From: Bacteroidales bacterium
Lineage (GTDB): Bacteria; Bacteroidota; Bacteroidia; Bacteroidales; P3
Reading direction: 5' to 3'
Assembly: GCA_017616895.1 (NCBI GenBank)
Contig: JAFZXE010000016.1
Coordinates: 28,048-92,047 of the forward strand
Length of the DNA: 64,000 nt
Below, in pieces: positions 8,380-17,337 of this stretch. Within the stretch, counting starts at the first letter, position 1, and each line of letters opens with the position of its first letter. The position numbers were made by a program, and so were the translations under genes. The notes under the pieces were generated by a model. That model was given only the letters and a program-made list of their open reading frames with translations. It was not told where the DNA came from and searched no databases.

Positions 8380-9267
8380 ATGAAAACAAAGAGTCTTGTA
8401 ATTTTAGTCATGTTATTAGCTCTAATGCACACTGCTAATACACAGCAATATTATACAATCACCACTGGAGTAGATATGTGTTTCGGCGAATGTGACGGGT
8501 CTGAGGAGGTGATTGGAGGTGGAACATATGCAGAGGGGAGCGAAATAGATTTGATAGCTATACATAACGAGAAAGTTTATCCGAGCAACTGGACACGTCT
8601 TACATATCAGTGTGTACCATTAAATTCCACATCGGACACACTCCATATCACTGTCACCTGCGACGCAGAATATCTGGTTACACTTCAAGCCAAAGAATCC
8701 TGTACTAGAACTGTTGTTTCCGCCGATGAAAACATGGGTGCTGTTGTTGGTGACGATACGGTCTTATGGTATCGCGATAATAACGAATACAATTCGCTGG
8801 AACCTGGGGTAATACAAGCTATACCCAACCCTGGCTATGATTTTTTATTTTGGAATAGTGATGGCCTTACTTTTATGGAAAACCCGCTGACAGTGAGATG
8901 CGGGAATTTCACAGCGTACTTTCAACAAAGCGCTGCCCATGACACCACCGTTATTGAATATATCCATGACACAATATACCTCCATGATACTGTATATCTG
9001 CCAATTTATATCCATGATACCATTTACATTACACAAGATGGCGTTGATGCCGTAAAAGACTTTGAAACAAAAATCTATTCAAATCGAGGACAAATAGTGG
9101 TTGACGGTGCCGACGGCAATACCGTGACATTGCTGGATGTCAATGGTAGGATACTTGCGGTGAAAAAGGATGAATATACGCTTCTGCGCTTTGATGTGCC
9201 ATATAGCGGAACCTATCTAGTGAAAATTGGACAATATTCCACACACAAGATTGTGGTGATAAAGTAA
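8380..9267 (+). CDS. type IX-secreted protein with sorting domain
   Basis: A 295-residue protein with a signal peptide (first 21 residues, ending near ANTQ) and a C-terminal domain of about 65 residues (IYSNRGQIVVDGAD to KIVVIK) of the Por/type IX secretion sorting type, which directs export across the outer membrane and attachment at the surface. The middle has a degenerate Listeria-Bacteroides-type repeat (GYDFLFWNSDG...FTAYF). Between them is a linker with several HDT words (IHDTIYLHDTVY, YIHDTIYIT) that may be an extended spacer. No enzymatic domain was recognised. It forms a short unit with the upstream P-loop gene. Confidence 0.85.
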   Translation: MKTKSLVILVMLLALMHTANTQQYYTITTGVDMCFGECDGSEEVIGGGTYAEGSEIDLIAIHNEKVYPSNWTRLTYQCVPLNSTSDTLHITVTCDAEYLVTLQAKESCTRTVVSADENMGAVVGDDTVLWYRDNNEYNSLEPGVIQAIPNPGYDFLFWNSDGLTFMENPLTVRCGNFTAYFQQSAAHDTTVIEYIHDTIYLHDTVYLPIYIHDTIYITQDGVDAVKDFETKIYSNRGQIVVDGADGNTVTLLDVNGRILAVKKDEYTLLRFDVPYSGTYLVKIGQYSTHKIVVIK

Positions 9268-9300
9268 ACTACAACATAAAAACAACCGATTGGCGGTAGT

Positions 9301-9443
9301 ACTTCGATAGGTCCTCGAAAGATCATCGGAGGTACCATAGAGTTATCATAGAGTTACTGTAGAGTTTCACTAGAATTACCCTAGAATTACCCTAGAATTA
9401 TCCTAGAATTACCCTAGAGTTACTATAGACCTATCGTAGAGTT
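9301..9443. repeat. 11-bp tandem array, 13 units
   Basis: Thirteen consecutive 11-bp units without phase slip. The central ones read ACCCTAGAATT or ATCATAGAGTT; the first three are more diverged (ACTTCGATAGG, TCCTCGAAAGA, TCATCGGAGGT). A TA step recurs at positions 5-6 of nearly every unit. The tract is intergenic and contains frequent stops, so it is not a coding remnant in any obvious frame. Confidence 0.9.
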
Positions 9444-9480
9444 GGGCGTGGAGTGGATTTTACTGAAAGTGCGCTCTCTA

Positions 9481-9504
9481 ATATAATTTACTAGTAAATT
9501 ATAT
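9481..9504. promoter_or_regulatory. perfect 24-bp palindrome
   Basis: A 24-bp perfect palindrome, AT-rich, centred on ACTAGT with half-site ATATAATTTACT. It lies between the 11-bp array and the DUF4954 gene, 155 bp before its start. It could be an operator for a dimeric regulator. It has no loop, so a terminator is unlikely. Confidence 0.6.
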
Positions 9505-9658
9505 ACTGCTGCTTGTGCTTTGACGTCGGACATGAGTCGAACGTGGGTGTCTTTACACGCTTTTCTGCAATATTATTATAAAAAGGGCGTTAATGATAAT
9601 GCGGACGATTGTGAAGCCGTGGGATTCTATCAAGAAGTTTAAACATTGAACGTTAGCT

Positions 9659-11422
9659 GTGAGACCTCTTAGTTCAAACGAAATAGAAATACTGACCGCC
9701 TCTGGCTGCCGCTCTGCGGAGTGGGGAGAGGTGACTGTGGCAGAGGGATTCGATGCCTCGAAGGTGTTCAACTGCCGCTTCAACGGGCGGGTGACGCTGG
9801 GCGAGTGCGAGGTGAGTGACTCGACTTTGGAGGACTGCACGATAGGCGACGGGTGTGTTGTCGGTTATGTGCGGCTGCTGAAAGGCTATACGGTTGAGAA
9901 CAACTGCGAGCTACGCAATATCGGGGAGTTGTCGGCTGAGAAAGGCTATATGCCGCAGGCGGCGCCGATGAACGAGAACGGGGGAAGGACGATAGGGCTG
10001 TTTCGCGGGATGACGACGGGCGACGCGTACCTGTGGGCGAAATACCGCGGGGAAGAGCGGGTGATGCAGAAACTGCAGAGCTTGGCCGAGAAAGAGGCGA
10101 AAGACAAGCCGATCGGATATATAGGAGAGGGGTGCGAGATGAGGAACTGCGTGTGCCTGCGTAATGTGGCGGTGGGTAGCAACTGTGTGATAGAGAACTG
10201 CACGGCGCTGGAGGACGGCGTGATGGAGAGAGGGTGCAAGGTGGAGAACGGCGTGATAGCGCAGCGATTTCTGCTGGGCGAGAACGTGAAGTTGGAAAAC
10301 GGGTTGCGGCTGGTGGACAGCGTGGTGGGCGACAACTCGACGCTTGCCTGCTGCGAGGTGGTGAGCAGCATGATATTCCCCGGACACGAGCAGCATCATA
10401 ACAACTCGTTCCTGATAGCCGCCACCGTGAAAGGTCAAAGCAATGTGGCAGCGGGAGCGACGATAGGGTCGAACCACAACAGCCGTACGGCCGACGGCGA
10501 GATTGTGGCCGGAAGAGGTTTCTGGCCAGGATTGTGCTGCAGCTTCAAACACTCGTCGAAATTTGCGTCCTATTGCCTGCTGGCAAAGGCGGACTATCCA
10601 TACGAGCTGAACATAGCGCTGCCGTTTGCGCTGGTGAACAACAACGTGGCGAAGAACCAACTGGAGGTGATGCCGGCATACTGGTGGATGTACAACATGT
10701 ACGCATTGAAGCGCAACGCGGTGAAATACCGTCAGCGCGACAGACGCACGGAGAAACGGCAGCATATAGAATTCGAGATGTTCGCGCCCGACACGGTAGA
10801 GGAGATAATTGCAGCTAGGAAGCTGATAAAGATATGGACGGAGGAGGCTTACAATCCCGCCTTGATGAAGGTGCTTCCGCCAGAGGAACGACAGATAGAG
10901 ATTGTGGCGCAGGGGATGGAGAACTCTAAGCGCAAGGTGCTGCTGCTGAAAGCCGGAAAGGCATACAAGGCATACGGAGATATGCTGATATACTATGCTA
11001 TGAGTGTGCTTGGTGGTCAGTGGTCGGTGGTCGGTGGTCAGCAGTCGGCAGCCAGCTGGCAGAGGGAGAAGAATTGGCACAATATCGGTGGGCAGCTGGT
11101 GGCAGAGAGCGACCTGAAGAAGCTGTTTGACGAGATGCAAGATTTTTCTAAGTGGGACGAGATACACAGAAGGATGGACGACTTCTGGAACGGATATGAG
11201 GAGCAGAAACGGCAGCACGCCTACCAAGTGTTGCTCGACCTGCTGCTGTGTGACGAGATAAGCGACGAGCAGTGGAAACGGCTGACGGAGCGATATGAGG
11301 AGATTTGCAAGGAGATGGAGGAGCAGGCGAAAGCAAGCAGAGCGAAAGATTTTGAGAACGAGTTCAGGAAGATGACGTTTGAAACGGAGGAGGAGTTGAG
11401 TGCGGTGGTTAGTGGTCAGTAG
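9659..11422 (+). CDS. DUF4954 family protein, hexapeptide-repeat like
   Basis: A 587-residue protein starting with GTG. The N-terminal 300 residues show the spaced small/hydrophobic pattern of a left-handed beta-helix (repeated GxxCxVxNC-type words such as CEMRNCVCLRNVAVGSNC), and NHNSRTADGEIVAGRGFWPG is typical of the Bacteroidota DUF4954 family, which resembles sugar nucleotidyltransferase or acyltransferase beta-helices. The C-terminal third is helical. Function is unknown. Two segments are made of heptamer DNA: residues about 452-468 (11013-11061), a 17-residue insert, and the last residues VVSGQ with the stop (tract 11405-11439). Comparison with relatives lacking the insert would show whether it is tolerated. 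Confidence 0.85.
   Translation: MRPLSSNEIEILTASGCRSAEWGEVTVAEGFDASKVFNCRFNGRVTLGECEVSDSTLEDCTIGDGCVVGYVRLLKGYTVENNCELRNIGELSAEKGYMPQAAPMNENGGRTIGLFRGMTTGDAYLWAKYRGEERVMQKLQSLAEKEAKDKPIGYIGEGCEMRNCVCLRNVAVGSNCVIENCTALEDGVMERGCKVENGVIAQRFLLGENVKLENGLRLVDSVVGDNSTLACCEVVSSMIFPGHEQHHNNSFLIAATVKGQSNVAAGATIGSNHNSRTADGEIVAGRGFWPGLCCSFKHSSKFASYCLLAKADYPYELNIALPFALVNNNVAKNQLEVMPAYWWMYNMYALKRNAVKYRQRDRRTEKRQHIEFEMFAPDTVEEIIAARKLIKIWTEEAYNPALMKVLPPEERQIEIVAQGMENSKRKVLLLKAGKAYKAYGDMLIYYAMSVLGGQWSVVGGQQSAASWQREKNWHNIGGQLVAESDLKKLFDEMQDFSKWDEIHRRMDDFWNGYEEQKRQHAYQVLLDLLLCDEISDEQWKRLTERYEEICKEMEEQAKASRAKDFENEFRKMTFETEEELSAVVSGQ
11013..11061. repeat. heptamer tract inside the DUF4954 gene
   Basis: Seven units: GTGGTCA, GTGGTCG twice, GTGGTCA, GCAGTCG, GCAGCCA, GCTGGCA. 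It is translated as a Gly/Gln/Ser/Val-rich stretch with no stop. Confidence 0.85.
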
Positions 11423-11439
11423 TCAGTGGTTAGTGATTG
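11405..11439. repeat. heptamer tract over the DUF4954 stop codon
   Basis: Units GTGGTTA, GTGGTCA, GTAGTCA, GTGGTTA, GTGATTG. The stop codon TAG at 11420-11422 lies within the third unit, so the final residues of the protein come from the repeat. Confidence 0.85.
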
Positions 11440-11472
11440 GAAGTATGAATGGTTGAACTGATGATGCATAAG

Positions 11473-13113
11473 ATGAAATACATACAGGTTTTCTTGGTTT
11501 TGGCGCTGCTTGTGGCTGGATGTAAATCGACGCAGACAACCGGCCAGAAAAACTCTGGCGACAAAGGGAAGCAGCGTATGGTGACCTCTGTCGACCTGGA
11601 GACGGAGTCGATGATGATAGAGGCCAAGATGAACCAGGAGCTGGATCAGACGGAGAAAGCGGTCAAGGGCTATAAGACAATATTGACTCGAAATCCGAAC
11701 TTCGGCGCAGCTCTGTATGAACTGGCCAGTATGTACGAGAAAGTCGGGATGGTCGACAGCGCGCTGTACTACAGTCAGAGAGCCGAAGCCACAGACAAGG
11801 CGAACCAGTGGTACAAGCTGCAGCTGGCTACATTGTATCACGCCAAAGGCGACTACAAAAACGAGATAAAGACCTGGGAAGCGTTGATAAAGCTCGATCC
11901 CGACAAACTGGATTACTACTACGAGCTGTCGAACACATACTTGGCAGACGGCAACATAGAAGGAGCCATAGAGCCGCTGAACAGGGTGGAGAAAAAGATA
12001 GGAGTGACCGAGCCGATATCGCTGCAGAAACAGAAACTGTGGTCGGCATTGGGCAAGAACGACAAAGCGGCGCAGGAGATAGAAAAGCTGGCAGAAGCGC
12101 TGCCGCAAGAGAAGAAATACAGCGAGCTGATGGCGGAGATGTATATGAAGCAGAAGAACTACGCCAAAGCGAAGAAATACTACGACCAGATAGCAGCCGC
12201 CGACCCGACGGATGAATACATACATATATCGCTGGCGAACTACTACCACCAAGTGGGCGACGGAGAATCAACCTACAACGAGCTGAAGAAAGGGCTTCGA
12301 AGCAGTGTGTTGACCTGTACGGACAAAGTGCAGATTCTGTCGTCGATATACACCGCCCAAGAGTTCTACAGCAGCGAACCAGGATACGCATTCAGCTTGC
12401 TGGAGGAGGTGATGAAAGACTGCTACGACACGATGACCTTCGCCCCACTATACGGAGAGGTGCTGATGAACAGGCAGCGATACAGAGAGGCGGCAAATCA
12501 GTTTGGAGGTTATCTGAAACTCGACTCGTCGAGGTATGAGATATGGGAGGCTTACCTGATATGTATGTCGGTATGCGATGCGGCAGAAGACAGTTTGCTG
12601 GATGCCGCAAGAACGGTGCAGAAGCTGTTCCCGTTCCAGTCGCTTCCGTATTTCATGGAAGGTCAGATATATGTGATAAAAAAAGAATACGCCAAAGCGG
12701 AAAAGCCGCTGGTGCAGTGTGTGAAACTGGGATTCAACAACGGATATATTGAAGCCGACACCTACGCTTTGCTGGCGGAGGTTTACTATAGGCAAGAGCG
12801 GCAGGAAGAGGCGTGGCAATGCTTCGAGAAGTCGCTGAAAGCCTCGCCCGACAACATACCGACGCTGAACAACTACGCCTACTACCTTTCGGAGAACTCG
12901 ACGAAGCTGGACAAAGCCGAGCAGATGTCGAAGAAGACGATAGTGGCGGAGCCGGAGAACCCCACCTATCTCGACACCTACGCCTGGATACTATACAAGA
13001 TGGGGAGAGCAAAAGAGGCTTTGCCGTATATGGAGAAAGCCATCAAGAACGACCAAGAGGATAGCGCGACGCTGAAAGAACACTTGGAGGTCATACAGAA
13101 AGCAGCAAGATAA
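11473..13113 (+). CDS. TPR-repeat lipoprotein
   Basis: About 546 residues from the ATG at 11473; in-frame ATGs at 11449, 11461 and 11464 would only lengthen the signal peptide. The N-terminus is a lipoprotein signal with lipobox LVAGC. The rest is a chain of tetratricopeptide repeats (for example NFGAALYELASMYEKVGMVD, LDYYYELSNTYLADGNIEGA, AWQCFEKSLKASPDNIPTL, PTYLDTYAWILYKMGRAKEA), giving a superhelical scaffold for protein binding in the periplasm or at the outer membrane. It is followed after 2 bp by the DUF4292 lipoprotein gene, a pairing common in Bacteroidota, so the two probably form one complex. Confidence 0.88.
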   Translation: MKYIQVFLVLALLVAGCKSTQTTGQKNSGDKGKQRMVTSVDLETESMMIEAKMNQELDQTEKAVKGYKTILTRNPNFGAALYELASMYEKVGMVDSALYYSQRAEATDKANQWYKLQLATLYHAKGDYKNEIKTWEALIKLDPDKLDYYYELSNTYLADGNIEGAIEPLNRVEKKIGVTEPISLQKQKLWSALGKNDKAAQEIEKLAEALPQEKKYSELMAEMYMKQKNYAKAKKYYDQIAAADPTDEYIHISLANYYHQVGDGESTYNELKKGLRSSVLTCTDKVQILSSIYTAQEFYSSEPGYAFSLLEEVMKDCYDTMTFAPLYGEVLMNRQRYREAANQFGGYLKLDSSRYEIWEAYLICMSVCDAAEDSLLDAARTVQKLFPFQSLPYFMEGQIYVIKKEYAKAEKPLVQCVKLGFNNGYIEADTYALLAEVYYRQERQEEAWQCFEKSLKASPDNIPTLNNYAYYLSENSTKLDKAEQMSKKTIVAEPENPTYLDTYAWILYKMGRAKEALPYMEKAIKNDQEDSATLKEHLEVIQKAAR

Positions 13114-13115
13114 CT

Positions 13116-13787
13116 GTGAAGAAAAGCTTGGCACATAGACAACTGGGAATCGCATTTATGGCGGTGGCGATGGCTTTGAGTGTGGCCGGATGTCGGAACA
13201 GCTCGAAGATTGCACACGATAGAAGCGAGACACCGCAGCAGAGCGGCAAAACGGCTGCCGAATGTGTGGAAGTCTCGCGTTGCGAAACCTTGATTGCCAA
13301 TTTCGAATGCACCGTTGACGACATAACGGTCAACGGGCAACTCAGGATGAGACGGGATTCCGTGATATGGGTAAGCCTCAACAAATTTATAGAATTGGGG
13401 CGAGCCAAGCTGACACGCGACTCGATATTCGTATATGCCAAGATTGCCAGCCGCTACTTTGAAGGCACCTATTCGGATTTGGAGAAAGTGGCCGGAATAA
13501 CGACAGATTTCGAATCCCTGCAAGAGCTTTTTCTCGGAGAGAAAGAGTTTGTGAGGAAAAACTGGGTGATAGCCGATTTCGGCGACTGGCGGCAGACGAT
13601 TGAAGTGATGGATGACGGTTCGATGGTGAAGAACAAAAACTATCCCTATCGTGCCAACATCATGGTGAGGAGCAAGCTTTATTCCGGCACAGCAACTGTA
13701 ATTTACAACAAAGTGAGCATGAACCGCCCCACGACCTATCCTTACAGCGTAAGCTCGGTAGCCCGAAAGTATGAAGTCAAGAAATGA
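13116..13787 (+). CDS. DUF4292 domain lipoprotein
   Basis: A 223-residue lipoprotein starting with GTG, 2 bp after the TPR gene. The lipobox is SVAGC near residue 28. The mature part (CETLIANFECTVDDITVNGQLRMRRDSVIWVSL onward) fits the Bacteroidota DUF4292 family, whose fold resembles LolA/LppX-like half-barrels that bind lipid. The likely place is the periplasm or the inner face of the outer membrane, where it may handle lipoproteins or lipids together with the TPR protein. It overlaps the next gene by 4 bp (ATGA). Function beyond this is inference. Confidence 0.8.
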   Translation: MKKSLAHRQLGIAFMAVAMALSVAGCRNSSKIAHDRSETPQQSGKTAAECVEVSRCETLIANFECTVDDITVNGQLRMRRDSVIWVSLNKFIELGRAKLTRDSIFVYAKIASRYFEGTYSDLEKVAGITTDFESLQELFLGEKEFVRKNWVIADFGDWRQTIEVMDDGSMVKNKNYPYRANIMVRSKLYSGTATVIYNKVSMNRPTTYPYSVSSVARKYEVKK

Positions 13788-14557
13788 GAACAGGAAACAT
13801 TAAACATATAACGATTGCGATTGTGCTGATGACGCTTGCATGCGGCAGCATCAGTGCGCAGGAGCCAGTGACGATAAACACCGCCACCAATTCGGATACG
13901 GCGAAGGCGATAGTGGAGAGATTCCTCAAGGCGCTAAACTATGAGGCGCTTCCGGCCGACTCGATGCTATATATCGAGAGTTCTATCTTCGACTTCCACG
14001 ACCGTAGTGACACCCTGGTGATGAAGCGCTGGTTTCTGCCGCCACACAGCCACCGAGTAGAGCTTTGGTCGCACGGAAAGCTGCAACTCGGTTACCTTAC
14101 CAACGGCTTAGACAACGCACGGCTGTACGACACCATCAAACATGTGTGGCAGAAGATGACCCTCGCCGACTACTACGACAGAGGCGCTGCCTACGACTTC
14201 CACACCCCGCTATACAAATGGCGCACCAACGGCACTGAGGTACAGTATCTTGGTGAAAAAGAAATACAGGGGGTGAAAGTATATGAAGTCCATGTTGAAA
14301 CGCCCGGGATGTATAAGAGAGAATACCTTTTCGAACGGGAAAACGGACTCCTCTTCTTTATCATCGAACACCCTGAAATATACAGCGGGGAAGTTGATCC
14401 CTATCACCGAAATGTTGACTGGCGCGCCTTCACCGACTATATCCACATAGGGCAATCGTTACTTCCATATACTGAGAGCTACAGACGCGACGGCCGTGTG
14501 ACTGTTATAAACCACAGATATACTTTTCTCAAAAAAGAGAAGAAGAAATTTGAATAG
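13784..14557 (+). CDS. secreted protein, possibly LolA-like
   Basis: A 257-residue protein with an N-terminal signal peptide ending at SISAQ. It starts inside the stop codon of the DUF4292 gene (ATGA overlap), so translational coupling is expected. The mature sequence is rich in predicted strands with alternating aromatic residues (KVYEVHVETPGMYKREYLFERENGLLFFI) as in LolA/LolB-like barrels, but no firm family match was recognised. Its context, after two lipoproteins, suggests a role in the cell envelope. Confidence 0.65.
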   Translation: MRTGNIKHITIAIVLMTLACGSISAQEPVTINTATNSDTAKAIVERFLKALNYEALPADSMLYIESSIFDFHDRSDTLVMKRWFLPPHSHRVELWSHGKLQLGYLTNGLDNARLYDTIKHVWQKMTLADYYDRGAAYDFHTPLYKWRTNGTEVQYLGEKEIQGVKVYEVHVETPGMYKREYLFERENGLLFFIIEHPEIYSGEVDPYHRNVDWRAFTDYIHIGQSLLPYTESYRRDGRVTVINHRYTFLKKEKKKFE

Positions 14558-14582
14558 CGGATGGCAATTATTTTGATGACAG

Positions 14583-15014
14583 ATGAGTGACCAAGATTAT
14601 ATGCAACAAGCTTACAACGAGGCGTTGGCAGCGTACGAAGAAGACGAGATACCAGTGGGAGCGGTTGTGGTGTGCGACGGACGCGTTGTTGCTTCGGCAC
14701 ATAACCAGACGGAGCGATTGGGGGATGTGACCGCACACGCTGAGATGCTGGCAATCACCGCAGCGGCAGATGAGTTGGGTGGTAAATATCTTGACGAGTG
14801 TACGCTTTATGTCACCTTAGAACCCTGCATCATGTGCGCAGGAGCGATTGGTTGGTCGCAGATGAAACGGGTGGTTTACGGTGCAAGTGACGAAAAACGA
14901 GGTTATACACGTTATGCTCCGTCGCCGTTGCATCCCAAGACAGAGGTGACCACGGGAGTGATGAAAGAGGAATGTGAAGAGCTTATGAAGCGGTTTTTCA
15001 AAGAGAAACGATAA
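14583..15014 (+). CDS. tadA: tRNA-specific adenosine deaminase
   Basis: A 143-residue cytidine/deoxycytidylate deaminase-fold protein. The zinc-binding and catalytic motifs are HAEM (near 57-60) and PCIMC (near 83-87), the standard pattern of TadA, which converts the wobble adenosine of tRNA-Arg(ACG) to inosine. The length and the N-terminus (MQQAYNEALAAYEEDEIPVGA) match the family. It is transcribed with the surrounding plus-strand genes. A guanine deaminase is possible but less likely given the sequence around PCxxC. Confidence 0.93.
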   Translation: MSDQDYMQQAYNEALAAYEEDEIPVGAVVVCDGRVVASAHNQTERLGDVTAHAEMLAITAAADELGGKYLDECTLYVTLEPCIMCAGAIGWSQMKRVVYGASDEKRGYTRYAPSPLHPKTEVTTGVMKEECEELMKRFFKEKR

Positions 15015-15087
15015 ACGTGCCGTGACTCTGACACATACAGATAATCGATAATCAAACAATAACACACTCAAACAATTAAGCAATATC

Positions 15088-15975
15088 ATGAAACCTACAT
15101 TACTGGTACTTGCGGCAGGCATGGGAAGCCGCTACGGTGGATTGAAACAAATGGACGGCGTAGGCCCTCACGGTGAGGCAATACTCGACTACTCCGTCAC
15201 CGACGCCATCCGCGCTGGATTCGGCAAGGCCGTCTTCGTCATACGTCACAGTTTCGACGAGGAGTTCCGCAAGGTGTTTAACAGCGAGAGGTGGAACAAT
15301 CAGATAAAGATAGAATACGTCTATCAGGAGCTGGACAAGCTTCCCGAAGGATTCAGCGTACCCGAAGGACGCGAGAAGCCGTGGGGTACGAACCACGCGG
15401 TGCTTATGGCGAAAGAGGTAATACATGAGCCGTTCGCCATCATCAACGCCGACGACTTCTACGGCGGCGATGCCTTCAAGGTGATGGCCGACTACCTGAT
15501 GACACTCGAAAAGACAGAGGGCAAATACTGCATGGTAGGCTACCGCTTGGAAAACACGCTGAGTGAGAACGGCTCGGTGTCGAGGGGTGTTTGCAAGGTC
15601 GATGCCAACGGTTTGCTAATCGGTATGGACGAACGAACCTCTATCGCCCGCACAGCCGAAGGTATAGCATATACCGACGCCGAAGGTCAGCACCCGCTGC
15701 CAGCCGACGCAACTGTGTCGATGAACCTGTTCGGCTTCACGCCTGACTATTTCGCCAAGAGCGAGAAACTTTTCGTGCAGTTCCTTAAAGAGAAGGGCGG
15801 AGAGTTGAAGTCAGAATACTACATCCCATACGCCGTCAACACTTTTATCGGCGACGGAAGCGCCACAATGACCGTTCTGAAGACCACAGCCAAGTGGTTT
15901 GGCGTCACCTACAAGGAAGACCGCCCGATGGTTGTGGAACGCCTGCGGAGACTCCACGAAGAGGGCGTGTATTAG
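15088..15975 (+). CDS. sugar-phosphate nucleotidyltransferase
   Basis: A 295-residue protein with the NTP-transferase signature LVLAAGMGSRYGGLKQMDGVGP at the N-terminus and a second active-site strand INADDFYGGDAF near 120-130. Such enzymes join a nucleoside triphosphate to a sugar phosphate to give an NDP-sugar in the cytoplasm. The nucleotide and sugar cannot be told from sequence alone. The stop codon TAG shares its G with the GTG start of the next gene. Confidence 0.85.
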   Translation: MKPTLLVLAAGMGSRYGGLKQMDGVGPHGEAILDYSVTDAIRAGFGKAVFVIRHSFDEEFRKVFNSERWNNQIKIEYVYQELDKLPEGFSVPEGREKPWGTNHAVLMAKEVIHEPFAIINADDFYGGDAFKVMADYLMTLEKTEGKYCMVGYRLENTLSENGSVSRGVCKVDANGLLIGMDERTSIARTAEGIAYTDAEGQHPLPADATVSMNLFGFTPDYFAKSEKLFVQFLKEKGGELKSEYYIPYAVNTFIGDGSATMTVLKTTAKWFGVTYKEDRPMVVERLRRLHEEGVY

Positions 15976-17165
15976 TGGTCGGCGACGATATAATCGAATA
16001 TGCCTGGCAGCATCGCGGGGAAGACCCTGTGAAGATGCTGCTGAAAGGTGATTTGCCAGACGGCCTCGACGCACAGAAAGTTGCCGACCAGCTGGAAGGT
16101 ATGGCTATGGCACCTACCAAATGGCCGTGGCTGGCGGAAAACAGAAATATCGCTTACCCCCGTCGTTTGAATCGGGAACAGAGCTCGTCGGAGACGGCGG
16201 CACGCTACAAAGCCTCGCTCGTTGGGGAGGGAGAGACGGTGGCCGACTTAACTGGCGGGATGGGAGTAGATAGCATGATGTTCGCCTATCGCGCCAGACA
16301 TGTCGATTATGTGGAACGTGACAGTGATTTGTGTGACATCATGGAGCACAACGCAAGGGTGCTCGGGCTTGGGAACATATCATGCCATTGTGGCGATTGT
16401 GTCGCCTGGCTGAAGGATTGTGACCGCTATTTCGACTGGATATATATCGACCCCGCACGGCGCGATTCTCTGGGCAGGAAGTTGGTTAGGTTGGCCGACT
16501 GCCAACCCGATGTTCTGGAGCTATTGCCACTGTTGAGGGAAAGATGCAAGCGACTTCTGATAAAGGCATCGCCGATGATTGACATCCACGACAGCGTCAG
16601 CCGTATTGGCATAGTGCAAGAGGTGCACATTGTGGCTGTGGGGCATGAATGCAAGGAGGTGCTGTTTTTGGCAGACAGCGGTAAGCATGCAGCCAGCGGC
16701 GGGCAGCGGGTGGTGGTCAAGTGTGTCGATACCTGGAACGGCGGCGAGTGGAAGAACGAATTTGTGTGGGGTGAGGAGACGCCACCTCGTTTTGCTGGTA
16801 CGTTGCAGAGGTATCTCTATGAGCCCAATTCGGCGTTGATGAAAGGAGGACCTTGGGGGGAGATATGCCGGTGGTACGGCGTGGAGAAACTGGATAGAAA
16901 CACTCACCTGTACACATCGGAGCGACATGTGGAGGAATTTCCGGGACGAGTGTTCGAAATGGAGCAAGAGATGAAGCTCAACCGCAAGGCTGTCCGTGCA
17001 GTTGTTGAGAGGGCCAATGTGGTGGTGCGCAACTATCCTGTGGATGCTACAACGCTACGAAAGCAATTGGGAGTCGCCGACGGAGGCGAGAAATATATCA
17101 TAGCCACTACTCTCAAGGGCGAGAAGAAAGGCCTGCTTTGCCGAAGGGTGCTTGCAAACACATAG
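15975..17165 (+). CDS. PG_1098-like SAM-dependent methyltransferase
   Basis: About 396 residues from GTG at 15975, one base into the stop codon of the previous gene. The protein shows a class I methyltransferase core: ADLTGGMGVDSMMFA (SAM loop), VERDSDLCDIMEHN (acidic end of strand 2), and DWIYIDPARRD (DPAR, the catalytic-type motif). The C-terminal part resembles the THUMP-like domain of this Bacteroidota family, known from Porphyromonas gingivalis PG_1098. A role in rRNA or tRNA methylation is usually proposed but unproven. An in-frame extension upstream would overlap the nucleotidyltransferase gene and was not used. Confidence 0.82.
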   Translation: MVGDDIIEYAWQHRGEDPVKMLLKGDLPDGLDAQKVADQLEGMAMAPTKWPWLAENRNIAYPRRLNREQSSSETAARYKASLVGEGETVADLTGGMGVDSMMFAYRARHVDYVERDSDLCDIMEHNARVLGLGNISCHCGDCVAWLKDCDRYFDWIYIDPARRDSLGRKLVRLADCQPDVLELLPLLRERCKRLLIKASPMIDIHDSVSRIGIVQEVHIVAVGHECKEVLFLADSGKHAASGGQRVVVKCVDTWNGGEWKNEFVWGEETPPRFAGTLQRYLYEPNSALMKGGPWGEICRWYGVEKLDRNTHLYTSERHVEEFPGRVFEMEQEMKLNRKAVRAVVERANVVVRNYPVDATTLRKQLGVADGGEKYIIATTLKGEKKGLLCRRVLANT

Positions 17166-17252
17166 CTGAGCCTTTGACACCCCAAGGCGCACATCAAGTG
17201 ATACAAACAAAGACTATACTAAGAGGTGTGATATTTCTTTTTAATCATAAGT

Positions 17253-17284
17253 AAAGCCTATCCTTGCGGGGATAGGCTTTTCTG
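17253..17284. terminator. strong bidirectional terminator
   Basis: AAAGCCTATCC and GGATAGGCTTT form an 11-bp stem with a 6-base loop, flanked by A/T runs on both sides. It lies between the convergent methyltransferase and NdvB-like genes. Confidence 0.85.
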
Positions 17285-17337
17285 TGTTGTAAGACGTCGG
17301 TGAAAGAACAACAGTATGGTCAATTAGACCAATCGCT

